Positions 53,013-64,000 of a stretch of DNA of 64,000 nucleotides are shown here, piece after piece. Position numbers and translations under genes: made by a program. Position 1 is the first letter of the stretch. Each line of letters opens with the position of its first letter. This DNA comes from Combretum micranthum (Eukaryota > Streptophyta > Magnoliopsida > Myrtales > Combretaceae). The notes beneath the pieces are model-generated. The model saw nothing but the letters and a program-made list of their open reading frames with translations, was not told the origin of the DNA and made no database searches. The DNA lies in the NCBI GenBank assembly GCA_024138025.1, contig JAMXBD010000695.1:186001-250000 (forward strand), in the 5' to 3' direction.

Positions 53013-55865
53013 TGAAATGATCTAAGTTCAAAGTTTATTTAATTTCCATGAGTTTATTTATTTATCTTAAGTATTGAATTGAATGAGATGATGATTATAA
53101 TGGTTATGTTGCTAGTAGTCTAAAATGTATTATTTTGCATGTATATATTGAAATTAATATCTTTGGTTTATATGTATTAATGTGTGTGTGTAGTAAAATT
53201 ATTAATTATGTCTTTTATACATTAAGGTGTTAGTTAAGTTAGATTTATAAAATCAATCTTGGTTTTCCATAAGATTAGTTGAAAGAGTTTTCTTTAATTA
53301 AGTTAGCAATTATGCCCAAATGAAGCCTTAAATGAGACCTAAATACACCCCAAATGTACCCTAAATTTATATATGCCTTAAAGGGCAAATTTGGAATATG
53401 TCTAAAGTTAAATTTTGCTTAATTAACCTACTTTTAGGGGCAGCCATTATTTTATACGAATTTTGCTTCTTCTTTCTTTCTTTTCTTCTTCCTCTTTCAA
53501 TTCCATTTCCAAGTTCAAGTCAAGAACAATATCAAGCTTTAATAAATCAAAGTTCTCCTCAAGACAAGGTATATATATATATTTGAATTGATTTAATTAT
53601 GATTGTTGTTTTGTTTTGTTTTTCTTTCTTGAAGTGGTTGTATGAATTCTTGATTTGGAGTGAGTTTTAATGTTATCTAAATTGTTTGTTCATGCTTGGG
53701 ATGAGCTAGGAATGTGTTTTATGAGTATGTGAGGTTGTGCATGTATTGTAGAAGTGATATGAAGTGTTGGGAGGATGTGAAGAAGATTTGTGTAGGAAAA
53801 TTTAGAATAGATTGAAGTGGAATTGGAAGTGTTTAATTGTGTTGATTTCTTGTTTTGAGTTGCTAAGATTGAGTAGTGTAGATAGGGGTTACTATATGAA
53901 GTTGGAAATGTAGTTGAGGATGATTTTAAAGTGTTATAGGATTGAATTTTCAAAGTAGAAAAACAGGGGATTTGTGTTTTTCGTTTAAGCCTGTTTTTAA
54001 ACGTATGCCGGCACCTGGGAATTTAACGCCGCCGGCGTAGAGGCAGCGTTGGATTCAAATTTCTTAACGCCGCTTTACTACACCGCTGGCTTTTACAATA
54101 AAAATTGCCAGCGTTTGTTCTTCAGAACGTACGCCGGCAATTTGAGTTTCTAGGCCGCCGGCTTTCGCTAGAAAAGTCAGCCGACGTTCATTCATTCATA
54201 TTGTACGCTGGCTACTGGGAATTAAGGCCGCCGGCGTATGTGTCAAAGCTGCCCGCGTATCTGGGTAAGCGGACGGTTTAGATCTCTCTGGACGTTTTGA
54301 AAATTTTGGGTTTTGGGTTCTACGCCGGCTCAAGGCTGCCGGTGTAGGATGAAAGACAGTCGGCGTACCCTTGAACACTGCCAGCGTTGGCAGTGTTGAT
54401 TTCCAGAGTTTTAAGCACCGGCTCAAAGCTGCCGGCTTTGGCTACCAGCGTATTCCCTGCGCTTTTGAATTTTAAAAACTTTTCCTAAAATTTTCCGAAG
54501 TTTATTATTTGAGCAATTAAGTATTTATTAAGCGATCTAGGATACAATAGGATGTTTAAATGCTTATTTATGACTTTGTATTCAATTATTTGAATTTCTT
54601 TGATTTATTTGTTATATATAGAGATAATATGAGTATAATTGTGAGAGTGAGATCTATATTTATTGATTTATTGATTATTGTGATATTCTTATTTCAGTTA
54701 AGGATTCTTTGGTTAGTTCATCACCGAGAGATCCTAGTTATATACTAACGGGTTCAGGTACGCAATAACTTGTCTTATGATTGCTAGGAATAGGCATTCC
54801 TAATCTGATTTAAATTGATTTGACTTAATATTTGAATTAATTGGATGTCTATTACGCTGTTTAATCTGGTCCGAGGAGCAGCAAACCTGTCATGATGCAA
54901 TGACATGTTAGTTAGGCGCTTAACCAAGTCATGATGCAATGACTTTACCATGATGCAATGGTACGCTATGATGCAATAGCGATTCTTTTTGGTTAAGTGG
55001 GTAACCGATAGGGGGGAATAGTATCTGAGTAACGTTTGCTTAAACTTAGGGGGAAATACCATGATTTAGTTCAAAGTTTATGGGAACTTGTGAACTAGGC
55101 TCATGTTATGGACTGAGTTTAAGTAGAGTCAGGCAACGGCTTTTAAACCCTAAATGAAGCTATTATCTTCATGAAATAGATATTGGAGATATAAGTATTC
55201 GGACTGCTTATATCAACCCCCTGAGCAGCTGCTGTTACTCAGGATCCCTGAATTCCTGAAGCGTGACCGGGGTTTGAATACCCTCTTGTTGATTGTGAAA
55301 GAAAGTGTAATAAAGATAATCACCGTCTAATGATGCATTACATTGACTTGATGATTTGTTTTTGCATTGGTTATTGTGTACTGGGCCTCTGGCTCACTTT
55401 TGCTACTTTGCAAGTATTGGAGACGAGTTTTATGATGATTTGGGCTATGGGTCCGATTTCGAGAGATTTCTAGATGAGTGGGACGAATAGGATCCGATCA
55501 TCCTGGACTTTTGGGAAGAATTTTTGCTAAGGGAAAAGTTATGTATAGAAGGCTTGTTAGTTAAGCCTATTTGTTGTAAAGACCTTAAGATCCTCTACGG
55601 TCCTTTTGTTTAAGCAAACATGTAATTTTTGTAGTGTCTTGTATGGACACTAAACAGTGTTTATATGATGTAAATGTATGTATAGATTGCTTTTGTTAGC
55701 AATTTTGTTTTGTTTAAAAGTTCTTTACAAAGTATAGTGGTTTTGATCAAACAATTTTCATAAACTGTTAGTTTTAGGACAACCTTACATATAATGTGAA
55801 AACGTTATATTTGGTTGGGGACTCGGTACTCTAAGTCTCAGGATTTAGAGGGTCAGGTCTTTACA
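53013..55865 (+). mobile_element. solo LTR of family B (copy B2), complete, 2.85 kb
   Basis: It starts TGAAATGATCTAAG and ends GGTCAGGTCTTTACA, with a perfect TTATC duplication (53,008-53,012; 55,866-55,870). The break in A2 rejoins exactly when it is removed: GGGTTATTATC then CTTGGGTGAG, as in A3 near 60,403-60,425. This is the innermost and so youngest of the three layers, and the reference copy for family B. A donor-like CAAG|GTATAT lies near 53,567, exon a at 54,698-54,757 and exon b at 55,414-55,490; the exon b acceptor is GCAAG rather than GCAGG. Confidence 0.93.
54888..54997 (+). other. four-hairpin array, copy in B2
   Basis: Hairpins at 54,888-54,905, 54,927-54,944, 54,946-54,963 and 54,964-54,981, all with perfect 6-bp stems and GATGCA loops. 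CTTAACCAA (54,919-54,927) pairs with TTGGTTAAG (54,989-54,997). The spacer lengths match B1. Confidence 0.78.
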
Positions 55866-57561
55866 TTATCCTTGGGTGAGAAGGATAGTAAGCTCATGTC
55901 GAAAGCAACACTTGGCGGATGATCCGAAAGCGATTGCTTGGCAGCTTAATGGAAAATGCTTAGCGGAAGATCTGAAAGCAAGGTCAATCAAGTAGATTCG
56001 GAATGCTTGGCGATGAGTGCTCGCGAGCATGAAAACTTTTTAATTAAAACTACTTGAATTGAGGTTATGTATCACCAAACCCCGAATGGAGGGCGCAAAT
56101 CCATTCAACATATAGTTCCCGGAAAGCTATATGCTTGTTTGCCCACATGTTTGATGCATTACATATGTTTGATTAATCAACTTGTTTGAATCTTGTTACA
56201 AGAAGTTATTTATGGAAATAGTTCTCACTAAGCCTTTAGCTTATACCCCAATAGATATCTTTTGCAGTTTCCCTACTTATGGTTAAGGCCACGTGGACCA
56301 TGCGGGCAGGTAATTTCTTTTTGGGTAATAGAAATTTAGATAAAGTGTAGTATTAGTAATGATGTATAAATACTCATGTAATAGATTAGTAATCAAGGGG
56401 ATATGTCCCTAAGTTTGTAAAATCATTGATATGAATAAATGATTATTATGAGTCCTCTTTTCTTAAATGTGTTATTTATATCTTCTTAAACTTCATAATT
56501 CCATGTATGGTCCTCTAAAATGGTGAAAGTACGCCTTACACTTAATATAAAAGCTTTTGGGAATGGCTAAGGTTGTCATACTTAAGCTTTAATATTGAAT
56601 GTGGCGGACTGTCACGTTTAGGGTACCCTTTGGAGCGTGATAGAAGCCCTAATGGCCGACGTATACTTTGAAAAAATAAACGCTGGTAAAATTCCTTGCA
56701 AAAGACGGTGGCGTTTGAAGTGACTTTAAAAAAATTGGTTCTGATCACATTCAACACCACCTCTACGCCGGAGGTGTTGAAGTACCAGATGTCGGCGTAC
56801 GTTAAAAAACAAACCTATTCGAAAAGAATTTATTTCCCTTGTTTTGTACTTTATAAATTTATAACTTATGACACTTTTAATCCTTCTTCAAGCTCATATT
56901 TAGCTTCATATACTATCTTCTATCCACTCTAATCAATCCTAGCAACTTTGAACATTAAAACAACACATTTAACTACTTCATTCACATCAAATCCTCTCCT
57001 CCTCTTTACTTCAACTTCAACTTCAACTACTTAAAGCAACATCACTCCTCACCAACACCCCTTACTACTACCATAACACATAAACAAGTTCATACAAAAA
57101 CAAAACACAATCTAACCTATATCAATGCATGAACCATACAACTCAAAAGACATTTACTCACCCTACCATAGGTTTCACACATATACTACAAGAAAGGAAA
57201 TAAAACAAGAGAACTTACATGTAGAGGCTTTGGCTTGGAGAGATTTTTGAATCCAAAAGCTTGGTATTGGTCTTTGATTTAGGGCTTGTAGTTTGAAGAA
57301 AAGGAAAAGAGAAAGGAGAAAGAAGAGGAAATTCGTATAGAAAATGAGGGCTGCCAAAAGAGGCAATATTTGATCAAACTTGTGACTCCAAATTATGTTT
57401 AGTTTGACTTTTGAGGCATATAAGACTATGGGTTAAATTTGGTTTAATTTGGAGCTCATTTGGGTATAATTTAGGCTTGAAAATGGGTTATACTTTTGGA
57501 AAATTTCTGCTAACAAATTCTTAAGAAATTCAAAAGTTGTTTTTATAATTTTAAATATAAC

Positions 57562-60500
57562 TGTAAACCCCTAAATTTTCGGAATCGGTTTAGCGCAAAA
57601 CCTAACCGGAAGTCAAACGAAACCCTAAAGGTCAACAAAACCCTAGTTTACCGTATCAATCTAAATCCGGCATTGCCGTTTTATTTGGCCGGAAAAACGA
57701 AGTTGGGATAATTAGCTCAAATAGCTCGTAATAACCATAGGTTTCATAAAAGTTTCCGTTTCGCGAAATTCGGGAATCCTTCGAACCCGATCGGACACAG
57801 TTCTCGAAAAACGTGTCCGGAAGCCCGGAATAGTAAAAATATTCCGAATACACCGTTAGACTCATAAAAAGATAAGTTTTCCAAAAATATCAGTTTCATA
57901 ATTTTTCGGTAAGTAAAAATAACAGATATAGCTATTAAACGCGTATTTTCTTACTACCGGTACTTTAATTGTCATATCTACTTTACATTACACTATTCAT
58001 TACTATTCTACACTATTATTTTATCTCTACTTTTTCTTACACCTACTCTTACACTCTACATAACCTATAATCTTAACTTTTTACCTTTCCCATAACTTTA
58101 TATCACATCTACCTTACATATTACATCTTTTAATTATCAAAAAGTCACAAAATTAAATCACTTCTCCCCCTCTACACTCATGGCCGGCGCTACCCTCCCT
58201 CACATGCCCATCAATTTGTTTTAATTTTACTTTATTTAAATCACACAAAAATCACTCCACATTTTCCTATAAATACCCCCCTCCTCTTTCACTTCTTTCA
58301 CACCACTTCTACACTAAAATTACTCTCTCAAAATCTCTCTAGAATTTCTCTCCAAGAAGCTCTTCAAGAAGTTCTCTTTAAGCTCATCTTCTTTAGGTAA
58401 AAGTTCTTCAAGAAGTCTCCATGTTCATCTACTTAGTATGAGCTTAGTGTGTGTTTTCTAAAACCATGAAGGTTAAGAAAGCAACAATAGGTTCATACTT
58501 TGTTTTTGTTCATAACCACAATTCCTTTATGTTCATGTTTCCTTTATATATTCATTATGTTTTTCTTATGTTCATTATGTCTCTTTTATGTTCATAACTA
58601 TCTACTATATCTATAACTATATACATATTCTTTAGAGCATATAAGCTCATAATCTTGCAATTTATTTACCTTTCATGCAATTTATTTACTTCAATGCAAT
58701 TTATTTAATTCAAGTTGTTTTTAAGACTAGTCTCTAGTCTTAGACTTGTCCTCATCAAGTCAAAACAAGCTTTTCTTTCATTTATTTTATTATGGGACTA
58801 GTTTATTTCTTAGTCCCGGGAGCCTTGAAAAAGCTAAGACTCCAATACTTGATTTTATTATTTATGCTTTATATTTTGTTTATTATTATTCTCATAATCA
58901 TGTTCATTTAGATTGTTGTCCAAAAGTTTTATTTTCTAAAGATAATGAAATAAAAGAAGACTTTTTGTCACTTAGGAATAAGTTTATGTGAAACATAAAA
59001 ATATAAGATAACAAAAATAAACTCATTCATTTTCAAGTTACAAAAAGAATTCACTATGAATTTAGAAACTATTTTTACTTAAAAGCTAGTTAAATCTTTG
59101 TTACTCTACTTTGCTTTTCAAAAGAAAATTTTTGTTGACAAAAATGGTTTTTCATAAAGAAAGAAAATAAGATGGAGACTAAGGAAATTTTTAAAGACCT
59201 TGAAACAAAGAAAATTTATGGTTTGAAAAGAATAAAATTTTCACTTTTCAAGTTACAAGAAAAAGTTAATAAGATTATAGAAATTAGTTTTTCTACAAAA
59301 AGTCCTTAATTGTTCCACTTTGTTTTTATAAGAAACCAAATTTTCATGCATGGGTAATTATTTTGAAAATAGGAGACATGAGAAAAAGAATGAGAAATAT
59401 CAAGTAAAGATTTTTGCCAAAACAAGTAAACAAAGGAATTTACACAAGAAAAATGAAAAAAGCATATTTTCTAGAAAACTTCAAAATATTATTAATGTAA
59501 CTTAGAAAGTAGAAAATTTATTTTCAAAAGTCACTTAGAAAAAGATAAATAAAACCAACATAAAACGTTTTTAGAAAATAAAGAAACAAGGTATTCATTT
59601 CAAAGAAATTCACAAAACAATTTCGAAAAGCTTCAACCCGACATTGTTTTACTTAGAAAAATAATTTGGACAACAACACTTGAGCATGCTTAAATATGAG
59701 TTATATAGTTATAAAAAGAGAATTTTTCAACTATATAGATAACTAAGTATTTATCAAACAAATTTTGATTTCTTGAACCAAAGTTGTTTTTACTTGAAAA
59801 TCCGTGGTGAATTTTGTCACCAGTTTTTCGGACCTATATGGCTTTGTTTGTGGGAAATAATTTTAGAAATGGGTAGATCTTTTCGAGTAGATAGAAATCG
59901 GTATATTATATGCGCGATTCCGAGTTAAAATGACCAAGTTATGACCATTCTTTCATACGAACTTTGACGTTCTTTGACATTGTTTTGTCAAAATTCAAGA
60001 AGATCTTCAAGAAAAACTCATTATGGGTATTTTCTTTGGTTAGGTGACCCCGAGGAAGGATTTCTTCACCCGAGAACTATTACGATTAAGTGGAGTGTGT
60101 GAACGACTCATCCGCTTAGAGGAATAGACGCAATGGCATCGTGAGTTTATTTCCATTAAATGCTACACTTGTTGTGCTTGTAAATTAGTTGCACTAGAGT
60201 TAGGAAAAGATAAACCGATATGCATGTAAAATAATTCCTTGAAAGAATTCTAAGAATATCGAAGCCCGAATTGTTCTAAGTGATTGTTTTAGTATAATAT
60301 TGATTTGTGTGAAATTCCTTGACCATAAAGTTGAAATAATTATGTTATGACTTTATAAATTAATGAACTCATGCATACCACGAAGTGAGTCACATTACAT
60401 GGTTGGGTTATTATCCTTGGGTGAGAAGGATAGTAGGCTCATGTCGAAAGCAACACTTGGCGGAAGATCCGAAAGCGATTGCTTGGCGGCTTAATGGAAT

Positions 60501-61217
60501 ATGCTTGGCGGTTGATCCGAAAGCAAGGTCAAATCAAGTAGGTTCGGAATACTTGGCGATGAGTGCTCGCAAGTATAAAAGTTTTTATTGAATGCTTGGC
60601 GATGTGTGCTCGCAAGCTTAAATTTTCTATTATTAAAATCTACTTGTTTTGAGTATCACCAAACCCGAATGGAGGGCGTAAATCCATTCAACATATAGTT
60701 CCCGGAAAGCTATATGATTGTTTGCCCACGTGTTTGATGCATTACATATGTGTGATTAACCAACTTGTTTGAATCTTGTTACAAGAAGTTATTTATGGAA
60801 ATAGTTCTCACTAAGCCTATTAGCTTATACCCCGATAGCTACCTTTTGCAGTTTCCGTTTATGGCTAAGGCCACGTGGACCATGTGGGCAGGTAATCCCT
60901 TTTGAATATTAGAACTCTGGATAAAGTACATCATAGTATTAGCATGCAAATATTTATATAATAGCTTAGTAATTTAGGGAATTGTTCCTAAGTATGCACG
61001 TCTTTGCTATGAACAAATATTATTGTGAATCCTCTTTTCTTAATATGTTTTTATATCTCCTTAAGCTTCATTATTCCATATATGGTCCTCTAAAATTGTG
61101 AAAGTAAGCCTTACACTTAATATAAAAGCTTTTGGAAATGACTAAGGTTGTCATACTTAAGTTTTAATATTGAGTGTGGCGGACTATCACGTTTAGGGTA
61201 CCCGTTGGGGCGTGACA
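57562..61217 (+). mobile_element. solo LTR of family A (copy A3), 3.66 kb
   Basis: It starts TGTAAACCCCTAAATTTTCGG and ends GGGGCGTGACA, with a perfect ATAAC duplication (57,557-57,561; 61,218-61,222), and is inserted in B3. TATA is at 58,268-58,275. The acidic exon near 60,045 begins GDPEEGF but has lost one base and its frame. Near its right end a zone (60,437-60,620) repeats CTTGGCGG-type units with GATCCGAAAGC. It is close to A2 along its length. Confidence 0.92.
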
Positions 61218-61476
61218 ATAACATATACATATTAATTCATAAAAGACACAAATATTAATTACACTATACTCACATTAATATACATGAAACAATAACATTA
61301 ATTTCATTACACATAATCACTTACATCAATAATTAACATTAATGAACATAATATATCAAACCTATTTCTACACATTCATATTCATATATCAAAATTGCTT
61401 CAAACTTTATATCTAAAACTAATATTGTATTCACATGAAATTTTAATTATTGAATAATTTAGATTACTTCAAAAGA

Positions 61477-63540
61477 AATAAAAATAAAAAGAAAATTCAA
61501 ATCCTCCACAAATTTCAAAAGCTCATATATTTTACATACTACAATCGATTTCAATTCTGGAAATGGTGTTGTAATCGTGGCAATATACTCTACAATTCAA
61601 GACCACACAAGGTAAGATCCGAAAATCTTTAGTTACACCATTTTGATCCAAAAATCAAAGATTAATGATGAGTTTTGGTGATTTAAGTTGTTATATGTGT
61701 AGAAATATCTTGTATGAACATATAGGAATGCTTTAGAGTGAAATGAGACGTGAAAATTGATCAAAATAAAATATCAACCAAGCTTGAAGATGATGAACAG
61801 TACCTCTGGTATTGTTCACGTGAATAGTAACACGAATTTTGCAGAAAATAAAAAAAATCATATATAAAATATTTTTTAAAATTTTGATTTGTTGGATAAT
61901 TACTAATAATATATATTTATTAATTTTGAAGTGAAAATTATTTTATTAAAATATTTTTAAGTATTGTATGTTAAATAATTTAGCATTATAAATGATGTAA
62001 AAAAATAATTTTAATTATGATTAGATTAAAAAATAATTTAATATATATATTAATATCTAGGGTTATTATTATTTTTAATTAATTTTTTAATATTAGTTTT
62101 ATTAGTATAATAATTAAGATATAGATTGTATGTATATTATTATAACGCAAAAAGTGTTAAAATTAATATTATTATTTATTATGAATTTTATTATAAAATT
62201 AGAAATTATTTAAAATAATTAATTAATTAATTAATTAATAGATTTAGTTATAACATCTGTTATATATTCTAATGCTATTATTATTATTATTATTAATTAT
62301 TATTATTATTATTATTATTAATGTGTTAATGTTATTATCATTAATATTATCATTACCACTATTATATTATTATCAATAATGATGTGATTATTATTACTAC
62401 CATTATTAGTGATATTATTATTATTATTAATCAGCTTATTATTATTATTATTATTATTATCATCATCATTACCAATGTTAGTATAGTAAATTGTTAATGC
62501 TACAATTATTATTATAATTGTTATATTATAATACCAATTATTAATTATTTTTTATTAGCACTAAATAATAAAAACATGAATCATTATAAAAAAAAATATA
62601 TTTCAAAATAATATTATTAATGATACAACTACTATTATGATTATTACTATATTTATTAATTACTATGATATGTATTATTATTACTGTTATCTTTAAGATA
62701 CTACTATTTTAATACAATTATATGAAAAATAATTGTATTACAGCAATTACCTTATAATTAACATTATTAATAATCATTATTATTTATATTATTGTACTTA
62801 TAAATGAAAATAAAGTATAATAATTGTAAAATATTTTATTATAAGCAAAAAGGAAATTTAAATAAGATAAATTTTTGAATAATGTAATACCTTTTACATA
62901 GCATGAAAATATAATGAAGTATATAAAAAGAAACATGACGACACTAAATAATAATAAATAAATACGAGTACTATAATGGGTCGGGTAAGGAACAATATAA
63001 AAACAGCAATAATAATAATAACTATAAAAATATAAGCCTACTAAATATCAATTTTTTGAATGCTCTAAGATCAAGACAAGCAAAATGAAAATAAATATTA
63101 AATAATAATTAATTATCATAGGATCATTAAAGGACCAATACAGGTAATCGAAATTAAATTAAATATCAAGATAGGACACCTAGATAATTATAGAAGTTTA
63201 GTTACACTGTTTATATTATGATAATAAATATTTTGTCATAATAAGTGACAATGAATTATTTTACTAATTAAAATCCTATTGGAATGATTAAACTAATTAA
63301 AAGATTTAGTAATTGAAATAGGCAATTGGTTTCAATTAACTTAGCTTAGATTAATATACTAAGTAAAACCATAAAAAGAAAGGAGTACGATATCTCTAAA
63401 ATATGTCTAATTTAGAATTAGTGTAAATAATAGTATGAGTTATACCATAACTAATCTGGTGAATATGTTATTTCAAATATCTTATTTTCAGAACTAATAG
63501 AAGAATAGATTAGTTAAATAATAAATATCTGTTATTTCAT
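61477..63540. other. very AT-rich intergenic DNA, no gene
   Basis: Simple-sequence-like A/T-rich DNA with ATT and TAA repeats. No coding was recognised. Confidence 0.6.
62216..62470 (+). repeat. ATTA/ATT microsatellite cluster
   Basis: Runs of AATT/ATTA (62,216-62,240) and ATT/ATC triplets (62,275-62,470), partly imperfect. Confidence 0.85.
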
Positions 63541-63549
63541 TTTCATAGG

Positions 63550-64000
63550 AAAAATAGATTAATTCTCGAATTTCTAGTAACATATTCCGATAGTTTAGTG
63601 AGAACCACAGGTGAGTAACTTTGAATTTATCATACTATTTGTGCTTGTAATATGGCTGCATTTATAATAATAATATATTAAACCAATATGCATGTGGGAT
63701 TTGGGTATACTGCATGATGTTTGGTGTATCTTGATTTCCAAAATTATCTTATTATAAGTGACAAGTTTATTGTATGATAATTACTGTATGAAGCATGTTG
63801 ATATTGTTTGTGAATTGTATGATCACCTTAAACCGGACTAAAAGCTTTTGACACCATAAAAGGAAATGATCATGTATTACACGATTTGCACAAACAACAT
63901 TTGAGCAAGTGGCAGTCTACTACGTATTAGTATTACAGCCCTTTGATAATGCTTGGTTGACCTAGGCTAAAAGCTATTAGATCAACGCAAGGTTACCTTT
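63550..64000 (+). mobile_element. diverged A-like LTR segment, cut by the window end
   Basis: GTGAGTAACTTTGAATTTATC, then 'TTTGTGCTTGTAA' and 'ACCAATATGCATG', matches the part of family A that follows the GTGAGT donor (for example 5,435-5,530 and 60,130-60,240). The left part is too diverged to place. Confidence 0.5.

Larger units (their letters stand above)
50070..56642 (+). mobile_element. solo LTR of family A (copy A2), itself interrupted by B2
   Basis: It starts TGTAAACCCCC and ends GGAGCGTGATA (TA instead of the usual CA, a later change), with a perfect GAAGC duplication (50,065-50,069; 56,643-56,647). Net length without B2 is about 3.7 kb. TATA is at 50,776-50,783, a donor-like TTTAG|GTAAC near 50,968, and the acidic exon near 52,636 reads GDPEEGFLYPEDYYD-stop. 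The open frame from 50,689 (ATGGCCGGCGCC) lies across the TATA box and is not conserved as protein in A3 or A5. Confidence 0.9.
48497..61471 (-). mobile_element. solo LTR of family B (copy B3), split by two A insertions
   Basis: As read on the plus strand it begins TGTAAGGACCGGACCC and ends ..TTAGATTACTTCA, the inverse of the B2 start. The target duplication is AAAGA (48,492-48,496; 61,472-61,476). Its three pieces are 48,497-50,069, 56,648-57,561 and 61,223-61,471, which total about 2.74 kb and agree with 2.85 kb for intact B2. Exon b is at 48,876-48,952, exon a at 49,625-49,684 and the hairpin array at 49,381-49,494. This is the oldest layer of the nest. Confidence 0.9.

Overview
This window is plant nuclear DNA, most likely from a eudicot with a large, retrotransposon-rich genome. 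The evidence is one intron-rich housekeeping gene with GT-AG introns, AT-rich intergenic DNA, long LTR-type repeats nested in each other, and a transposon carrying a piece of a plant PPR gene. I did not identify the species.

Layout. Positions 1-6527 hold the end of one long LTR (family B) and a complete LTR-like unit (family A). About 9.84-22.05 kb is the only intact gene: CCR4-NOT subunit 2 (NOT2/VIP2). It has a 5' UTR exon plus 13 coding exons, and the joined reading frame is 660 codons. Intron 5 carries a decayed Ty1/copia reverse-transcriptase piece and a perfect 125-bp tandem duplication that doubles the splice acceptor of exon 6. Just downstream, 22,538-23,700 is a TIR element of about 1.16 kb (Pack-MULE-like) whose interior is a broken PPR gene fragment. 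From 24.6 kb to the end the window is LTR DNA with no intact gag-pol. I distinguish families A (3.3-5.0 kb; ends TGTAAACCCC..GGGGCGTGACA), B (about 2.8 kb; ends TGAAATGATC..GGTCTTTACA), C (B-like) and D (with an adjacent initiator-Met-type primer binding site).

Most A and B units start with TG, end with CA and are flanked by 5-bp direct repeats: GCATA, AGGGG, GAAGC, ATAAC, TTATC and AAAGA. They therefore behave as solo LTRs. Their order of insertion can be read directly. For example, B3 (48,497-61,471) contains A2 (50,070-56,642), which contains B2 (53,013-55,865); B3 also contains A3 (57,562-61,217).

The least expected signals lie inside these LTRs. Family B carries an array of four 18-nt hairpins (6-bp stem, 6-nt loop GATGCA) with compensatory stem changes; a longer stem encloses three of them. 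Families A-D each carry a short candidate exon behind a splice acceptor that encodes an acidic, aromatic peptide end. In B a second upstream exon joins it in frame. I propose that these are parts of a structured, spliced leader of the retroelements. A 147-base G run at 28,188 is probably an assembly fault.
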